Source: Tolypeutes matacus (Eukaryota; Chordata; Mammalia; Cingulata; Chlamyphoridae). Taken from it: a stretch of 64,000 nucleotides of DNA. The stretch covers positions 3,701,569 to 3,765,568 of the forward strand of contig JAKSZT010054458.1 in assembly GCA_026826555.1 (NCBI GenBank), written 5' to 3'. The position numbers and the translations under genes are program-made. The notes beneath the pieces were generated by a model. The model did no database searches and was not told the DNA's origin. It worked only from the letters and a program-made list of their open reading frames with translations. This document shows, piece after piece, positions 23,484 to 35,629 of the stretch; within the stretch, counting starts at the first letter, position 1; each line of letters opens with the position of its first letter.

Positions 23484-23808
23484 GCATCCTTCTAATGTGT
23501 GCCATATTCATGGCAAACAAACAAACAAACAACAAATAAATAAATGTTCTCATTTCCCTCTGCTCCACTATTTTAAATGGAATATATTTATGGATGCCAT
23601 TGCAATTTGCCTACAAAATCTAAGCTATTGAGATGAGATAAAGATAGATACAAAGAAAGAATGGATATTATTCCTTAGATCCTGGATATGATATTGGCCA
23701 TGAAACTAAGTTGATATATATTAGATGAAATGGTAAGACATCTCATTGTCAGTTATAAAATGGAGAGTTGTGTTATGTTAACAAATGCTATATCTCATGT
23801 ATAGGAAT

Positions 23809-24475
23809 TTTATTAGTCAGCCAAAGGGGTGCTGATGCAAAATACCAGAAATCTGTTGGCTTTTATAAAGGGTATTTATTTGGGATAGAAGCTTACAGTT
23901 ACCAGGCCATGAAGTGAAAGTTACTTCCCTCACCAAAGTCTACTGCCAAGTGTTGGGGCAAGATGGCTGCCATATGCAAGAATTCAGGCTTTCTCTTCCT
24001 CTTAAGGCTCTGTGGTCCCAGGTTTTTCCAATATCATCTGTAGGTTGGGATAAGTCTCCTCTCTCCTGAGTCTCATTTTTCTCTGGGCTCAGCTGCTCTG
24101 TTCTCTCCACAAGTCCACCTGTAAACTATCAGGTGAATGACTCGTCTCTCTTCCCAGGGCATCTGCCATGTCTAATGGCACCTTTTCTCTTTCCTCAGAT
24201 ATCTGCTTTTCTGTGTATTTGCTTCTTGAGGCTCCAGCATTAAAACTCAGACTAACTCTTCTACCATAGTTTTCTCTGTGAGTCCCTGCCCACCAAGAGG
24301 GTGGGGACTCAATGACCTACTGATGTGTCCAATCAAAGCCTTAATTATTATTTAATCAAGTATAAGTGTAACCTCTGAATTTAATATAGTAGAATACACC
24401 CAGAGGAGCAGCCAAGTTTACAAACATTAACCAATATCTATTTTGGGGATTCATAAATAATACCTAACTGCTACA
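23809..24475 (-). mobile_element. Solo LTR, 5-bp duplication (copy 3)
   Basis: The best-preserved copy of the family first seen at 10681. It begins TTTATTAGTCAGCCAAAGG and ends CTAACTGCTACA, flanked by exact GGAAT pentamers (23804-23808 and 24476-24480). The first base pair of the left end has drifted from TG. A YY1-like CAAGATGGCTGCC lies at 23958-23972. No internal retroviral sequence. Confidence 0.9.
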
Positions 24476-24480
24476 GGAAT

Positions 24481-26305
24481 GTAAATCTAATATCAGACAA
24501 TCAAATATTCCTTTCAAGGATTCTAAACCTCTTTTAGAGTGACCAAAATTAGAAGGGAAAGTTAGCGATTGGTTTCTATAATTGTGGTGATTTTAGAACA
24601 GGAGAAAAAAAGTAAGTTTCCGTGGTATCAAAATGAAGCATCATGGGAGGAAGTGTATAGTTCTGAGAGCCCTTGTGGCATAGTTGTGCTTTTTTGAATT
24701 TTTATCCTTGCTTCACCCTTCTTGAATTCTCATAAATCCTGAGTAATTTTCCAATCAGTTCCACTGCCAATAAATTTAGTGACTCATACAATAAATGACT
24801 ACTTTACATAAGTTCACCAGAGTTCATGTTTTTAGTAACAAAGATGAGGAAACAGTTGGATCCAGTACAGTTGTTATCATGTAACTCAGATTTTCTAAAA
24901 TTTGGAGTGATTGAAAACCATGGGCTACATTCCTTTATATTATTTGTCTTTTCCTTGTATTAGGTTCTCTGCATAAAGGAAACAAAAGGAGAAAATTATG
25001 ATTCAAGGACAACTGTGCCATTTGAAATTCAAAGAAGGATCGGAGGAAGACTTAATATGTACCACTCTTTTTCCTCCTACCCAGCTCTCTGCCACTTCAG
25101 TGGTTCTTTTTATTTTTCTCATCTTTGTTTCTTTTATTTTATGAAGTTCCTATTATTTTTGTTTGAAAATTTTTAATTATAAATTTATTTTTCCATGCTG
25201 TCTATTCATTAGTATTATCCACTTTTATAGGAATTAGACAGATTCCATAACATTTGTAATTTAGAATATTTTTTGCTCACCTTCTCTTTATACACTTTCC
25301 TTTACTGCTGCTTCTCTTTTTAGATGGTTATTATAAGTTTAAGGTGAATGCCTTTGTGTAAGACATTTATGTGACCTTATTTAGGTTTATTTTTCCATAA
25401 TGCTAAGGATTTTATAGTAAAATCCCTAAATAATCCTAGCTCCAAAATATGGACATATTTCCATCTCTTTACTGAAATTATCCTCTTTATGTTAATATAC
25501 TGAACATGGTATTGCTTCATGAAAATTTAAAGCAGAAAATTTGTAGGAACTCTCTTATATTTATACTTTCATTAAAATTGCCCATTTTATAGTGAGAAAA
25601 AGATTTGAGAAAGTTTACTTCAAATTTCTAAATTACATTTTTATATTATTTGTGAAATATAATCTTATTGCTCCCACATCAAAGGAAACCTCAGGTTTCC
25701 AATTCCAACCATTATTTGAGACAAGATGTACCACGCATATGGTGTGTTCCCTTTATTTCTTAAATAAATACCTTTATTTTTTAATTAAGCCTACAATTGC
25801 TGAAAGTATAGCAGCATAGCCTCATAACAGACATATATTTGGTTTCTTGAATTTAAGAGTGGACACTAATATGGTGATAATATCTATGGAAGGAGAGGGT
25901 TTAAATTTGTGAAATTAAAATAGAATTTGGAAAAAGCAATGAACTCAGAAAATTAATTGGACTTGAGGTATAATTATATACAGCAAAACCATGTTTGAAT
26001 GTTTTTTAGTTTCATTGCTGCACAGAAATAGAAGTAGTGTGCTAAAACTCCACAAATTTATTATTTCAAAATGTGGAGATCTTGTCCCAGAATTTCCCTC
26101 CTCACATTTCCTTATTATGGAATTAAGTTTAGCCTCTTGAATTTGTCTCCATTGTTTCTCTTGGCTATGTCCATTAATCAGATTCTTCACAATGTGAAAG
26201 AGCCCAGTAATGAAACCATCAATGAGAAAACTCTAATCTGTCCTCTGCAATCCCCTATCTGCACCTGTCTCTCACTCTGTATCACTACTGGAAAATGGTC
26301 CAGAA
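24481..26305. other. Unique-looking AT-rich DNA
   Basis: About 1.8 kb without a recognisable repeat. Opposed open frames of about 80 codons at 25945-26316 overlap each other and show no conserved motif. Confidence 0.4.
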
Positions 26306-26309
26306 AGGG

Positions 26310-26381
26310 CAAATAACCCTTTATAAAAAGCCAATCAATTTCTGGTATTTTGCATCAACACCCCATTAGCTGACTAATACA
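26310..26381 (+). mobile_element. 3' end of the solo LTR family, fragment
   Basis: CAAATAACCCTTTATAAA, 'tttctggtattttgcatcaac' and GCTGACTAATACA are the last ~70 bases of the same LTR in plus orientation. The rest of the LTR is missing on the left. Confidence 0.8.
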
Positions 26382-26464
26382 CCTCGTATTGAGTGAAGCT
26401 AATACTTTGTGCTGTACACACTCATACTCTTGCCCAGTCTGTACAATAATATTTCAAACTTTCT

Positions 26465-26525
26465 ATTTTATGCCTATTTTAAAGATTAAGAAATCGAGTT
26501 TCATGAAATGACAAGCTAGATTTAT
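26465..26525 (-). repeat. MIR fragment
   Basis: 'tgcctattttaaagattaagaaatcgag' and the next bases resemble the reversed MIR core ('attttacagatgaggaaactgag'). Short and diverged. Confidence 0.4.
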
Positions 26526-26950
26526 TCTTAATTGTCACTGACTTGCCAAACCACAATTTTTCTACTATGCCAAAAGTAACCTTTATGTGCTAATAAGCTT
26601 TGAATTTCACCGTAAAGTCAGTGCACACTTTTAAGTATTTGTAATACCTCGATCACATTTGTGAATTTATATGGCTGGGATACAATCAAGTAGAAGAAAT
26701 ATAAGGACTTGGGGAAGAAGATAATTAAACAATGATCCAGCTCATAAGAACAGGAAAATAATTCCATTGTTTTGATGGCATATTCTCTCTTCTCTTCATT
26801 CCCATTCCATGAATAACATTTTAAAAATCCTTAGGCAAAGCTACATTCCTTCAAAAAGACAAAACTTTGCTGCCCTTCTTGATGCAAACATGCCCCTTAT
26901 AGAATAACCCTATCTTAATCTCCCATTGTAATATAAGTCATGTGGTGAGA
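26526..26950. other. No recognisable feature
   Basis: AT-rich DNA with no supported feature. Confidence 0.4.
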
Positions 26951-26954
26951 GGAG

Positions 26955-27163
26955 CTTTTTTTATTTTAAGAACCAGGGCATGGATTGAACCCAGTACTCC
27001 ATTATGTGGTGGGAAACCAGCTCTGAGCCACAATCAGCAACCTTGAGTTGATTTTTTCATTTGTTTTCTTGTTGTTGTTTTTTTTTTAGAGGCACGGAGG
27101 ACCAAACTTAGTACCTCCCATGTGAGAAGTGGGTGCTCAACTGCTTGAGCCACATCAGCTCCC
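26955..27163 (-). mobile_element. DAS-type SINE, old dimeric copy
   Basis: Two tRNA-like units in tandem on the minus strand, each preceded (on the plus strand) by a T run. The left unit (about 26955-27045) contains GGATTGAACCC, the reversed B box GGGTTCAATCC. The right unit (about 27080-27163) ends 'tgcttgagccacatcagctccc', the reversed SINE start. Possible duplication GTGGTGAG/GTGATGAG flanks it. It is more diverged than the other two SINE copies, so older. Confidence 0.75.
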
Positions 27164-27850
27164 AAAGTGATGAGTTTTTAAGAGAAAAAGAATTTGTAAC
27201 AAAAAGCCCGAGTACAATTTCTAGCCCACATTTCATACTTTGGACAAAAAAGTCAAAATGCAACACTATTTTCAATAGCTTTTACAATGAACTAATTTCT
27301 CTGGGTTGTGTTAAGGTTTAAACAATCTACATGAAGACATTTTGTTATAGCAGACTACAAAAATGTTAAACATTGCCGTTATGTTGAATTGGCATTTTTG
27401 TTTTTATTTACATCGTATTTAAATTTATTCCTCTTTTAAAATTATGATTCTTTTTACTGGTATCAAAACCAAAACTAAGTCTGAAACAAAATTTGCAAGC
27501 ACTGTTTATTCATAAACTTTTGACAAAGAAACCCATTGCAGTCACTTAAGTTTCAGAAGAATTTCAAAGGTATTAGAAAGGAGAGCAAACTTAAGAGTGA
27601 AAAGAGGAAACAATCTCTGATTTGGGATTTTCTGTTAGGGTGGGATTTTTCAAAGTAGGGAAAATTTTCTAACTGGTCTTCAGGAATGTTTGGGCGTCCT
27701 TAGATTTTCACAAAGGCACAAGCCAGCAGTTTGGGAAATTCTAAGATGACAAATTGTTCAGGATATAGGGTTTTCTATGGTCAACTATGTCCCAGAAATA
27801 CTGAGGGACACTGGGGTTCGTTTTTGCTGTCAAAATATCAGTTATGAGGA
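27164..27850. other. No recognisable feature
   Basis: Unique-looking DNA upstream of the L1; I cannot exclude that part of it belongs to the L1 5' end. Confidence 0.35.
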
Positions 27851-28614
27851 AAACCAGGATGATGGCAGTAAGAGAAGATTAGTAAATTCAGCTGGCTAAA
27901 GTATAACGCTAAAAACACCTAAAGTTTAAACCTGTACAAGTTGGAAAGAGGCCAGGAGCCACCATTTGACTCAGCCTTCAGCATGAAGGGAAGCAGGGCT
28001 GACTCAAAATCACAGTGACTATAGAGACTGGTTTATTTCCCCCAGATAAGACTGCATCCCAAGCATAGGTTTTAGCCCCACCTATAGCAGGGAAGAAGTT
28101 AGTGGGCCCCGCACCAGCCTCTCTGGGTAACTGTAGGTACATTTGGCTGGCACAGACTGAATAGTCAGAAGTCTACTGGGGCAACTGCAGTCATTTTGCA
28201 TCTACACAACATAGATTGCTGCCCACACCTGCAGCACTATCCCAGCCCCAGGAATGGGAGAAGGGGGCGTGAAGCTTCATCAGTCTCTCTGGAAAATTAC
28301 AGTCTATGCAAGCATGAATTGGATTATTTACACAAGACTGTGGTACTCTCCCTATGCCTAGCAAAGGAGAAAGTCGGGAGTAGCTTCATCGGTCCCTGGG
28401 GCAATGAGGGCAGTTTGACCCTCTACAGCTTACAGCACCAACTACATTCTTGACTTTTACTACACAACAGCAAGGGAGAAAGGACAAGAAAACCCTAAAC
28501 TAAAGAGAGAAACTGCATACTGAATAAATACTCTAGTAAACTAGATGCCAAGACACCAACAAAAAAATTAAAACTCACACTTAATGGAACAAATAAGCCT
28601 CCAGATGATATAAA

Positions 28615-29512
28615 GGTGTTGAGACAACTACTCATAGATTTTCAAACAAATCTCCTTAATAAATTCAATGATATGGCTAAAGTGATTAAGGATATTAAGA
28701 AGACATTGTATGAGCACAAAGAAGAATTTTAAAGCATACATAAAAAACAGCAGATCTTATGGGAATGAAAGGCACAATAAGTGAAATAAAAACTACACTG
28801 GAATCATATAATAGCAGATTTCAAGAGGAGGAAGAAAAGATTGGTGAGCTTGAAGAAATGGCCTCTGAAAGCAAACATACAAAAGAACAAATGAAGAAAA
28901 GAATGGAAAAAATTGAACATCGTCTCAGGGAACTAAATGACAGCAAGAGATGTACAAACATACATGTCATGGGTGTCTTAGAAGGAGAAGAGACGGGAAA
29001 AGGGGCAGAAGGAATATTTGAAGAAATAACGGTAGAAATTTTCCCAACCCTTTTGAAGGACATAGATATCCATATCCAAGAAGCACAACGTACTCCCATA
29101 CAAATAAATCCTAACAGACCAAGTCCAAGACATGCTAATCAGTATGCCAAATGTGAAAGGCAAAGAGAGAATTCTGAGAGCAGCAAGAGAAAAGTAATGC
29201 ATTACTTATAAGTGATACTCAATAAGATTAAGTACTGATTTCTCATCAGGAACCATGGAGGCAAGAAGATAGTGGTATGATATATTTAAGATAGTACAAG
29301 GGAAAAACTTTTAGCCATGAATCTTATATCTGGCAAGATTTTCTTTCAAATATGAGAGTGAGTTTAGATATTCACAGGTAAACCGAAACAGAGTTTGTAA
29401 CCAAGAGACCGGCTCTGCAGGAAATACTAAAGGGTATGCTACAGCCTGGAAAGAAAAGACAGGAGAGGGAGGCCTGGAAGAAAGTCTAGAAATGAAGATT
29501 ATATCAATAAAA
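28615..29512 (+). pseudogene. L1 ORF1 remnant of the deleted L1
   Basis: An open frame from 28759 to 29211 (150 codons) covers the coiled-coil end and RRM-like domain: IHVMGVLEGEETGKGAEG (about residues 68-85), then DIDIHIQEAQ, and NPNRPSPRH. Upstream, 28615-28758 reads like the coiled coil but in another frame, with a stop at 28730. After 29211 the C-terminal SGTMEARR-like part (about 29245-29275) continues with stops. It is more diverged than the ORF1 at 3459. Confidence 0.8.
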
Positions 29513-29552
29513 GTAACTAAAAGAGTGGTGAAAATAAAATATGACAGATAAA

Positions 29553-30240
29553 ACCCAAATACTCAGGAATAAATTTAACCAATGATATAAAGCACTTGAA
29601 TTCAGAAAACCACAGCTCATTGTTAAAAGAAATAAAAAATGACCTAAATAAGTGGAAGAACAGTCCATGCTCATGGATTGGAAGACTAAATATCATTAAG
29701 ATTTCAATTCTACTGAAATTGATATACAGATTCAATGCAATTCCAATAAAAATTCCACCAGCATTTTTAAAAATAGAAAATATGATTATCAAATTTGTTT
29801 GGAAGGGAGAGGAGTCCTGAATAGCCAGAAACATCTTAAAAAGGAAACACAAAGTTAGAGGACTCTCATTTCTGGACTTTAAATCATATTGCCTAGCTAC
29901 AGTGTTGGAAGCAGCATAGTACTGGCATAGAGACAGACATATAGACCAATGGAATCAAATTGATGGTTCAGAAACAGATCCTCACAATCTATGTTCTAGT
30001 GATTTTTGACTAGCCTGTCAAAGTCATCCACTTTGGGCAGAACAGTCCATTCAACAAATGTTGCTGAGAGAACTGGATATCCATAGCCAGAAGAAGGAAA
30101 GTGGAGCTCTATCTCACACCTTATGCAAAAATTAACTCAAAATGGATAAAAAAATCTAAATTTAAATGTAAGAACCATAAAGCTTCTAGAAGAAAATGTA
30201 GGAAGATATCTTCAAGACCTAGTCATAGGTGGTGGATTCT
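29553..30240 (+). pseudogene. L1 ORF2 C-terminal remnant
   Basis: The frame at 29596-29820 reads [18 protein letters not shown] then [21 protein letters not shown], the region that follows the RT core in ORF2p. Further sequence to 30240 matches 7090-7480 of the full-length L1, with stops. No endonuclease or FADD box remains. Confidence 0.85.
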
Positions 30241-30361
30241 TAAAGGAGATAAGAAGAGGACTGAGATGGACTACTGATGTATGTAAAAGTTTTTAATAGC
30301 TTTACTGTAAAAGTTTGGAAATGTACAGAGTTGACAGTAACACATTATAGTGAGTAACAGC

Positions 30362-31340
30362 TGGTTTATAAATGAGAATGTGTCTGAAAATGGTAGTCTA
30401 GGGATGTAAATGCCAATTGACAGAAAGCTAGAGAATAATCTAGGGACTGAATAGCACAGTGGACCCAGAAGTGGATGAGAATAGTGGCTGATGGTACAGA
30501 TGCAAGAGTGTTCTTTGTGAGAGTAGATGTACATCACTATTGCAGGGTGGTGAGAATGTGGAGAAGCATGGGAAAAATACAACTGGAATGACCTGTGGAC
30601 TGTGGTTAACAGAAATAATGTAATATCCATGCATCTATGCCAAAGATGCACTGTGTTGATAATGGAGGAATATAGAAAAAGTGTGTCAAATGTATGCTAT
30701 GGATGGTAATAATCTGATAACATTATCTCATTATCTGTAACAAATGTTCCACCACGATGTTGTGTGTTGATGGAGGGGTGTTCTTTGGGAATTCTGCACA
30801 TTTGCCTGATTGTTTTGTAAGTTTACAACTTCTGTCCTAAAAATATATTTAAAAAATAGTAATAGGGTGTATTGAGGGATGAATACACCAAATGTAAGAT
30901 ATGGACTAGAGTTAGTAGTAAGATTTTGCAATATTCTTTCATAATTGTAACAAATGTCTCCAAACCATGCAATGTGTTGGTGGTGTGTTGATGTATGGGA
31001 CCCCTGTATGCTGTTATGCATGTTTGCTTTGTAAGTTCACAACTTTTACTATACACTTATTGTTTATGTATGTTCGTGTATAAATGATATAAAAAATGAT
31101 AATAATAGGGTGGGTTGGGGGAAAATACTTTGGTTAGTAGTAATATTTTGAGGATGCTCTTTAATCGTTAGTTTAAAAAGTTTCACAACAATGCAAGGTA
31201 TTGGTGGTAGGGTGATGCATGAGAGCCTTGTATGATGTTATGTATGTTTGTTTTATAAGTTCACAGCTATTACTATATACTTATTGTTTATGCATGTTTA
31301 TGTATGAGTTATATACTTCAATAAATTTTTTAAAAAGTTA
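30362..31340 (+). repeat. L1 3' UTR with three tandem modules
   Basis: After a shared leader (30362-30700), three related blocks follow: about 30700-30858, 30859-31098 and 31099-31325. Each has a '(a)tagtaa...attc/tt' phrase, 'aacaaatgt.cca' (weaker in the third), 'atg.aa.g.gttggtgg' and 'gttttgtaagttcaca'. The last two also share 'actatacacttattgtttatg'. The copy at 20303-21055 has only two blocks, so module number varies between copies. Confidence 0.75.
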
Positions 31341-31345
31341 AAAAG

Positions 31346-32170
31346 CATGTCGGTAATAACGCCCCTTTTGGCGGGCTGCAAATGTCTGCAATAGGAGGCA
31401 GTTTCTCACTGACAATATCAAAATTTGTTGAAAACCTATTTTAAGCTTCATAATGTTAGCTGAAAACAGCTCACCATAATCACAGAAGTTTTCTCCTAAC
31501 AGGCCACCATTGATCACACCCTAATTCTTAGCATTTTCTGCTTTTGTTTTATATAGCCTAAGTATTTTTCCTACATCTCCAGCAATGTCCCTTCTTCCCA
31601 AGTCAAAGCTTTTATTTTTCATCTTGCTTCTGATATATATATATAAAAAAAACATTTCAAAAGTTTTGGTCTTGGTTATCTGTTCTCAATAGATTTTCTC
31701 TTCTAACTTATCTTCCTTCAGTATTTAAAAAAGGGATCCCTCATTATTTAATGTGATTGCATTACATGGATTCTAGTTATATCCAGTCACCAAATCTACA
31801 GTTGCATACAAAGTAAATTCTTTGCAACTTCCTAGCCCACGGTCCATTGAAAATGGCTTTCTTGGACAAAGTTCTTGAATATCTGTCACTTTGACATGTG
31901 TGCCTTATTTTTTTAAAAATGTGATCTATATAATACCATAATACCAACTTTCTTTTGATCTTTACTTAGTTTTACACTTTAATTGGATGGGATTTTACAT
32001 CACATGATTCATCCCTATAATTCCCCTTAATTTTGGCTTCTATTTGGTACAATCTTTTTCTTTCTTAAAAAAAAGAGAGAAATATTTAACAGAAAACTTA
32101 ATTGGAGCAATAGAATAGACCCTGGATGTTTTAAACCACTGCATTAAGGGCACACAGTTATATATGGCAC
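31346..32170. other. No recognisable feature
   Basis: Unique-looking DNA; no frame or repeat supported. Confidence 0.4.
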
Positions 32171-32173
32171 ATG

Positions 32174-32576
32174 TGTTTGTCTGAAGTTATATGTACACAA
32201 AAATACCATGTTTTTTAATTCAACACATTCCTGTGGGTATAAACCCATTGTAAATAGACCTTTAGTTGAGGCTATTAAGTTGTGACTCATCTCATTTAGG
32301 TTTTATCTTAATTCTATTACTGGAGTCCTTTATAAATGGACACAGAGAGAGAAAGCTAAGGAAGCAAGAAGCTGAAAGCAATGAAACCCAGAAAACAAGG
32401 AAGAAACCAGCACGTACCACCATATGCCTTGCCATGTGGCAGAGAAGTCAAGGATTGCTAAATGTCCTTGATTTGGACATTTCCCTGGCCTCAAAATTGT
32501 AAGCTAATAAATTCCCACTGGTTCAAGGTGAACCATTTCATAGTATTCACTTTCAGCAACATAGGAAACTAAAACA
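32174..32576 (+). mobile_element. MaLR-type LTR (copy A)
   Basis: Starts TGTTTGTCTGAAGTTATATG and ends 'aggaaactaaaaca'. Inside are 'cattcctgtgggtataaaccc', 'attactggagtcctttataaatgg', 'gaagcaagaagctgaaagcaatg', 'tgccatgtggcagagaagtcaagg' and the signal GCTAATAAATTCCCACTG. It shares all of these with 51224-51690, in the same order. AATAAA near the right end gives plus orientation. Confidence 0.7.
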
Positions 32577-34540
32577 GCAGACAAAGTAATTCCACCCAAG
32601 TTGTGGATAAGTGTAACAAGGATCAGTCAAATATGTAAGTTCTGCAGACACTACTGAATTGAAGTTAAGGAAACATTCTTGTATGATTTTGCAATTTATT
32701 AGTTTTCAAATTTGGTGTCGTCATTGTTGTTTTATATTTTCCAGTGAGTTTTAGATGCTTTACTGTGGAAATTCCTAAATTGTATTTCCATTGTGAGAAT
32801 CCAAAGGGATTTAATACTGAAAATTGCAGTCATGTGTAAGGCCCATTGTAAATATGCAGCAGATGTCCATTACTTTATCATATATTCATTCATGAAGCCA
32901 TCCAATCATTGACTTTACTAGAGGCAATCTTCTACTCTCCTGTCACAGCCAAGAGTCAGATAACAGTCCAGAGTGTCTTGCTCCACAAACACGGAAGCAC
33001 ATAAGGCTCCTTAAGCTTTGTTTTGAAGATAGCATCTTACTAACACTGCCTTTCATCTTTGGGGCAAGAGATGCGCAGTCAAGTCCTTTTCAAATAATAC
33101 CTTATTAGAAAGTTTGCTCCATTTTAGATGTTGGTAAATATTCTAATCGGTTTTCCTCTATTTACTTTGACATTTTTGAATGGTGGTCATTTGGAATGGG
33201 CTTCTAATTCTTCAAGTTTCACCTCAAAGCATCCCATTTTAATATTTTACCTGTGAGGGAATGGATCAGGAAGAAAACTTTAAATATTAGAACACAGAGA
33301 TATCACATATTATAATCATGAAATTTAGTGGGCAAGAACAATTAAATATCAATAATAGTATCTTATAAATTAAAAATACCATAATAAGGAAAAAACTAGA
33401 AAAATTAGAAAGTAAATTTGAGGAAATCATCCTAAAATTAAAACAAACAAATAAAAGTAATGATACAAAATATTAATAGTGAGGAAAGAAAATAATATTT
33501 AAAAAGGGGTCAAGAAGTTTCCATTTTTAACTAATATGAAAACTGTCAAAATTATTAATAAAAACACAAAAGAGGTGATTGTTAAGAGAATAATTTTAAA
33601 TATCTCAGAACTGAGGTTATATCATTCTGATAACAGAGGCCTATCCAGTGTCACGATAATTAAATGAATAAAGACCCACAAATAAGCCATTTAAAAAAAA
33701 AAGAAATCTCAAAATATTTAGGATAAGGATAAAATAAAACCTAGCATACAAATAGCCACAGTATCAACTACACATATATACACACACACATACGTTGTTG
33801 CCATTTTAATAGCAAAACCAATTCAAACTGGCTTATAACTCTGCTTCGGCATAAAAGTAAATGTTGACTTTGAGCTTTTGTTTATCTTAAACATTTCACA
33901 TTCTGGAAAGGATCAGAGAGAAATGATCTGAATAGGCATGCTAAGGTCGATTATAACCTATTATTCTTCTTTAACTTGAGAAAATGCATGGATGGAAACA
34001 GGGAAGGATGACAGTATGAATAACTGCATGAGATGGGCTGTGTGTGAACAGGGGAGTACAATTATTTTGAATTTTAGAGTGAGTCAAATATTCATGCAAG
34101 AATGATAAAGTCATAAAATTTTAAAAAATCATAACTGGCAAATAAAATATTTATAAAGCATATTGTAATATGTAAAATTAAATATGCAAATAGAATATAA
34201 TTTCTGGATAGAGATGTTGATTTTTATCAAAAGAATCACATCAGAAAAGGCTTTAGAATAATGCAATCTCCTTGTTTATTTAATACTAAAATAAACATAG
34301 TTTTAATAAACTCAATTCAAAAAGAAACACGTCAGAAACAGGTAAGAAATCATGTATTTAGGAAAAAGGTAAATATATTATTATGCTTCCCTAAGCATTT
34401 AGCAATTTCCTGAAAGGTTTGTAAAAATGTAGGTAATCTATACATTGATGTATATAATTTTCTAAGGTCAAAATTTATGGAAAGAAGTAGTGATGTTTTG
34501 AGATGTAAGTTTGATAGAGAGTACTTACAGTATATATTAA
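32577..34540. other. Unique-looking AT-rich DNA
   Basis: About 2 kb without a recognisable repeat apart from a short (AC)n at 33778-33791. No gene signal. Confidence 0.4.
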
Positions 34541-34564
34541 AAGTTAGTGGGCAGAAACCTGGAA

Positions 34565-34690
34565 AGGCTCTTAAAATGTGCTCTACAAGACCACATACCC
34601 AGAAATTCTGGTTTGATTGGTTTGGGTAAAGCCAAAGAATGTGCATTTTTAACAACTTGATTCAGAATCAAGTTGTCAGTAGAAGACACT
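34565..34690 (+). repeat. hAT-Charlie (MER5-like) fragment
   Basis: 'gctcttaaaatgtgctctacaagacc', 'cccagaaattctggtttgat', 'aatgtgcatttttaacaact' and 'gattcagaat' follow the order of small MER5/MER20-type elements. Terminal repeats are not visible. Confidence 0.45.
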
Positions 34691-35620
34691 GATATGTAGC
34701 AGTTTAGACTCTGTTAAAGAATGTAGGCAATGTTTCCACACTTACTTCAGTATCTACATAAAATTATTAATGAAGTGGTAAGGTAATTTTCAAATAACCA
34801 AATTATGCAGACTACTGTGTAGGCAAGAACGGGAATTTTTGCACATACTTAAAGTTAGTTGCCATAAAAGCACCAGCACTTTATTAATTTTTTTCAAGTA
34901 ACCCTGAAATCTTAAATATTAGAAAAAATATGAGATGATAATGGAAATATTTTATATTAAATAATTAACTGAAATAGAAATTAATAGAAAATTTTTTTCT
35001 TAAATATACAGAAAAATTAAATGAGAGGTGGAAGAAATGAAATTATATTAAAGACAAGCCAAGCTAATTAAATGATGATATATGTTTTAAAATAGAATGC
35101 TAGGTGACCTTTAAAATCATATTAATGCAAAAATATATCTCGCTGCATTACTCTGTAAAAACAAAGCTGAGAATAAAAGAAATTTAAAAAGCGTGATCAT
35201 ATTTATTTGAAAGTGTATGTGTGTAAGGGTGTGCATTATTATATAAGTGTGGGTTTATGAGTATATAAAAAATCTGGACTCAATGTTAGTCAGAATGTTA
35301 ATTCTGTTAAAATTCTACTACTACAGGGTAAAATTGTGAATTATCATTGATCACTTTCCATTTTTACTAAAAATGAAAAAATATATTTTTATGATTTAAT
35401 GTTTATTAATAATTTTTAAATTAAATAAAATAGTACAAAATTGTATAAAGCAAAATGCAAAACTGCGTTAACTTCCAATCTCTTCATTCCAATTTATAGA
35501 TTATTGTTAAATCCCTAAATATTTTCTATTCATGTTTCATATGAATTTATTTGTATTTGTATGAGTTCATATTCATCAGGGTCCATTACCCTCATCAATA
35601 TCTTATTTCCTTTTCCTGCA
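34691..35620. other. Unique-looking AT-rich DNA
   Basis: No feature supported. Confidence 0.4.
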
Positions 35621-35629
35621 CTCTGATTT

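Larger units (their letters stand above)
27853..31345 (+). mobile_element. L1 with most of ORF2 deleted (half-L1-like)
   Basis: The order is 5' UTR (about 27853-28520), ORF1 (about 28520-29520), then a direct jump to the last third of ORF2 (29553-30240), a second jump, and a 3' UTR (about 30290-31320). At 29540-29560 the sequence passes from text matching the start of the ORF1-ORF2 spacer of the full-length L1 (about 4490) to text matching 'atatctaggaaaaaatttaac' (about 6806). So about 2.3 kb of endonuclease and RT is gone. The 5' start near 'ggatgatggcag' is an estimate. Confidence 0.8.

Noticed and set aside
30362..31340. CRISPR-like array
   Set aside because: The repeated blocks are 160-240 bp, diverged and contiguous, with no short direct repeats and unique spacers; they are L1 3' UTR modules.
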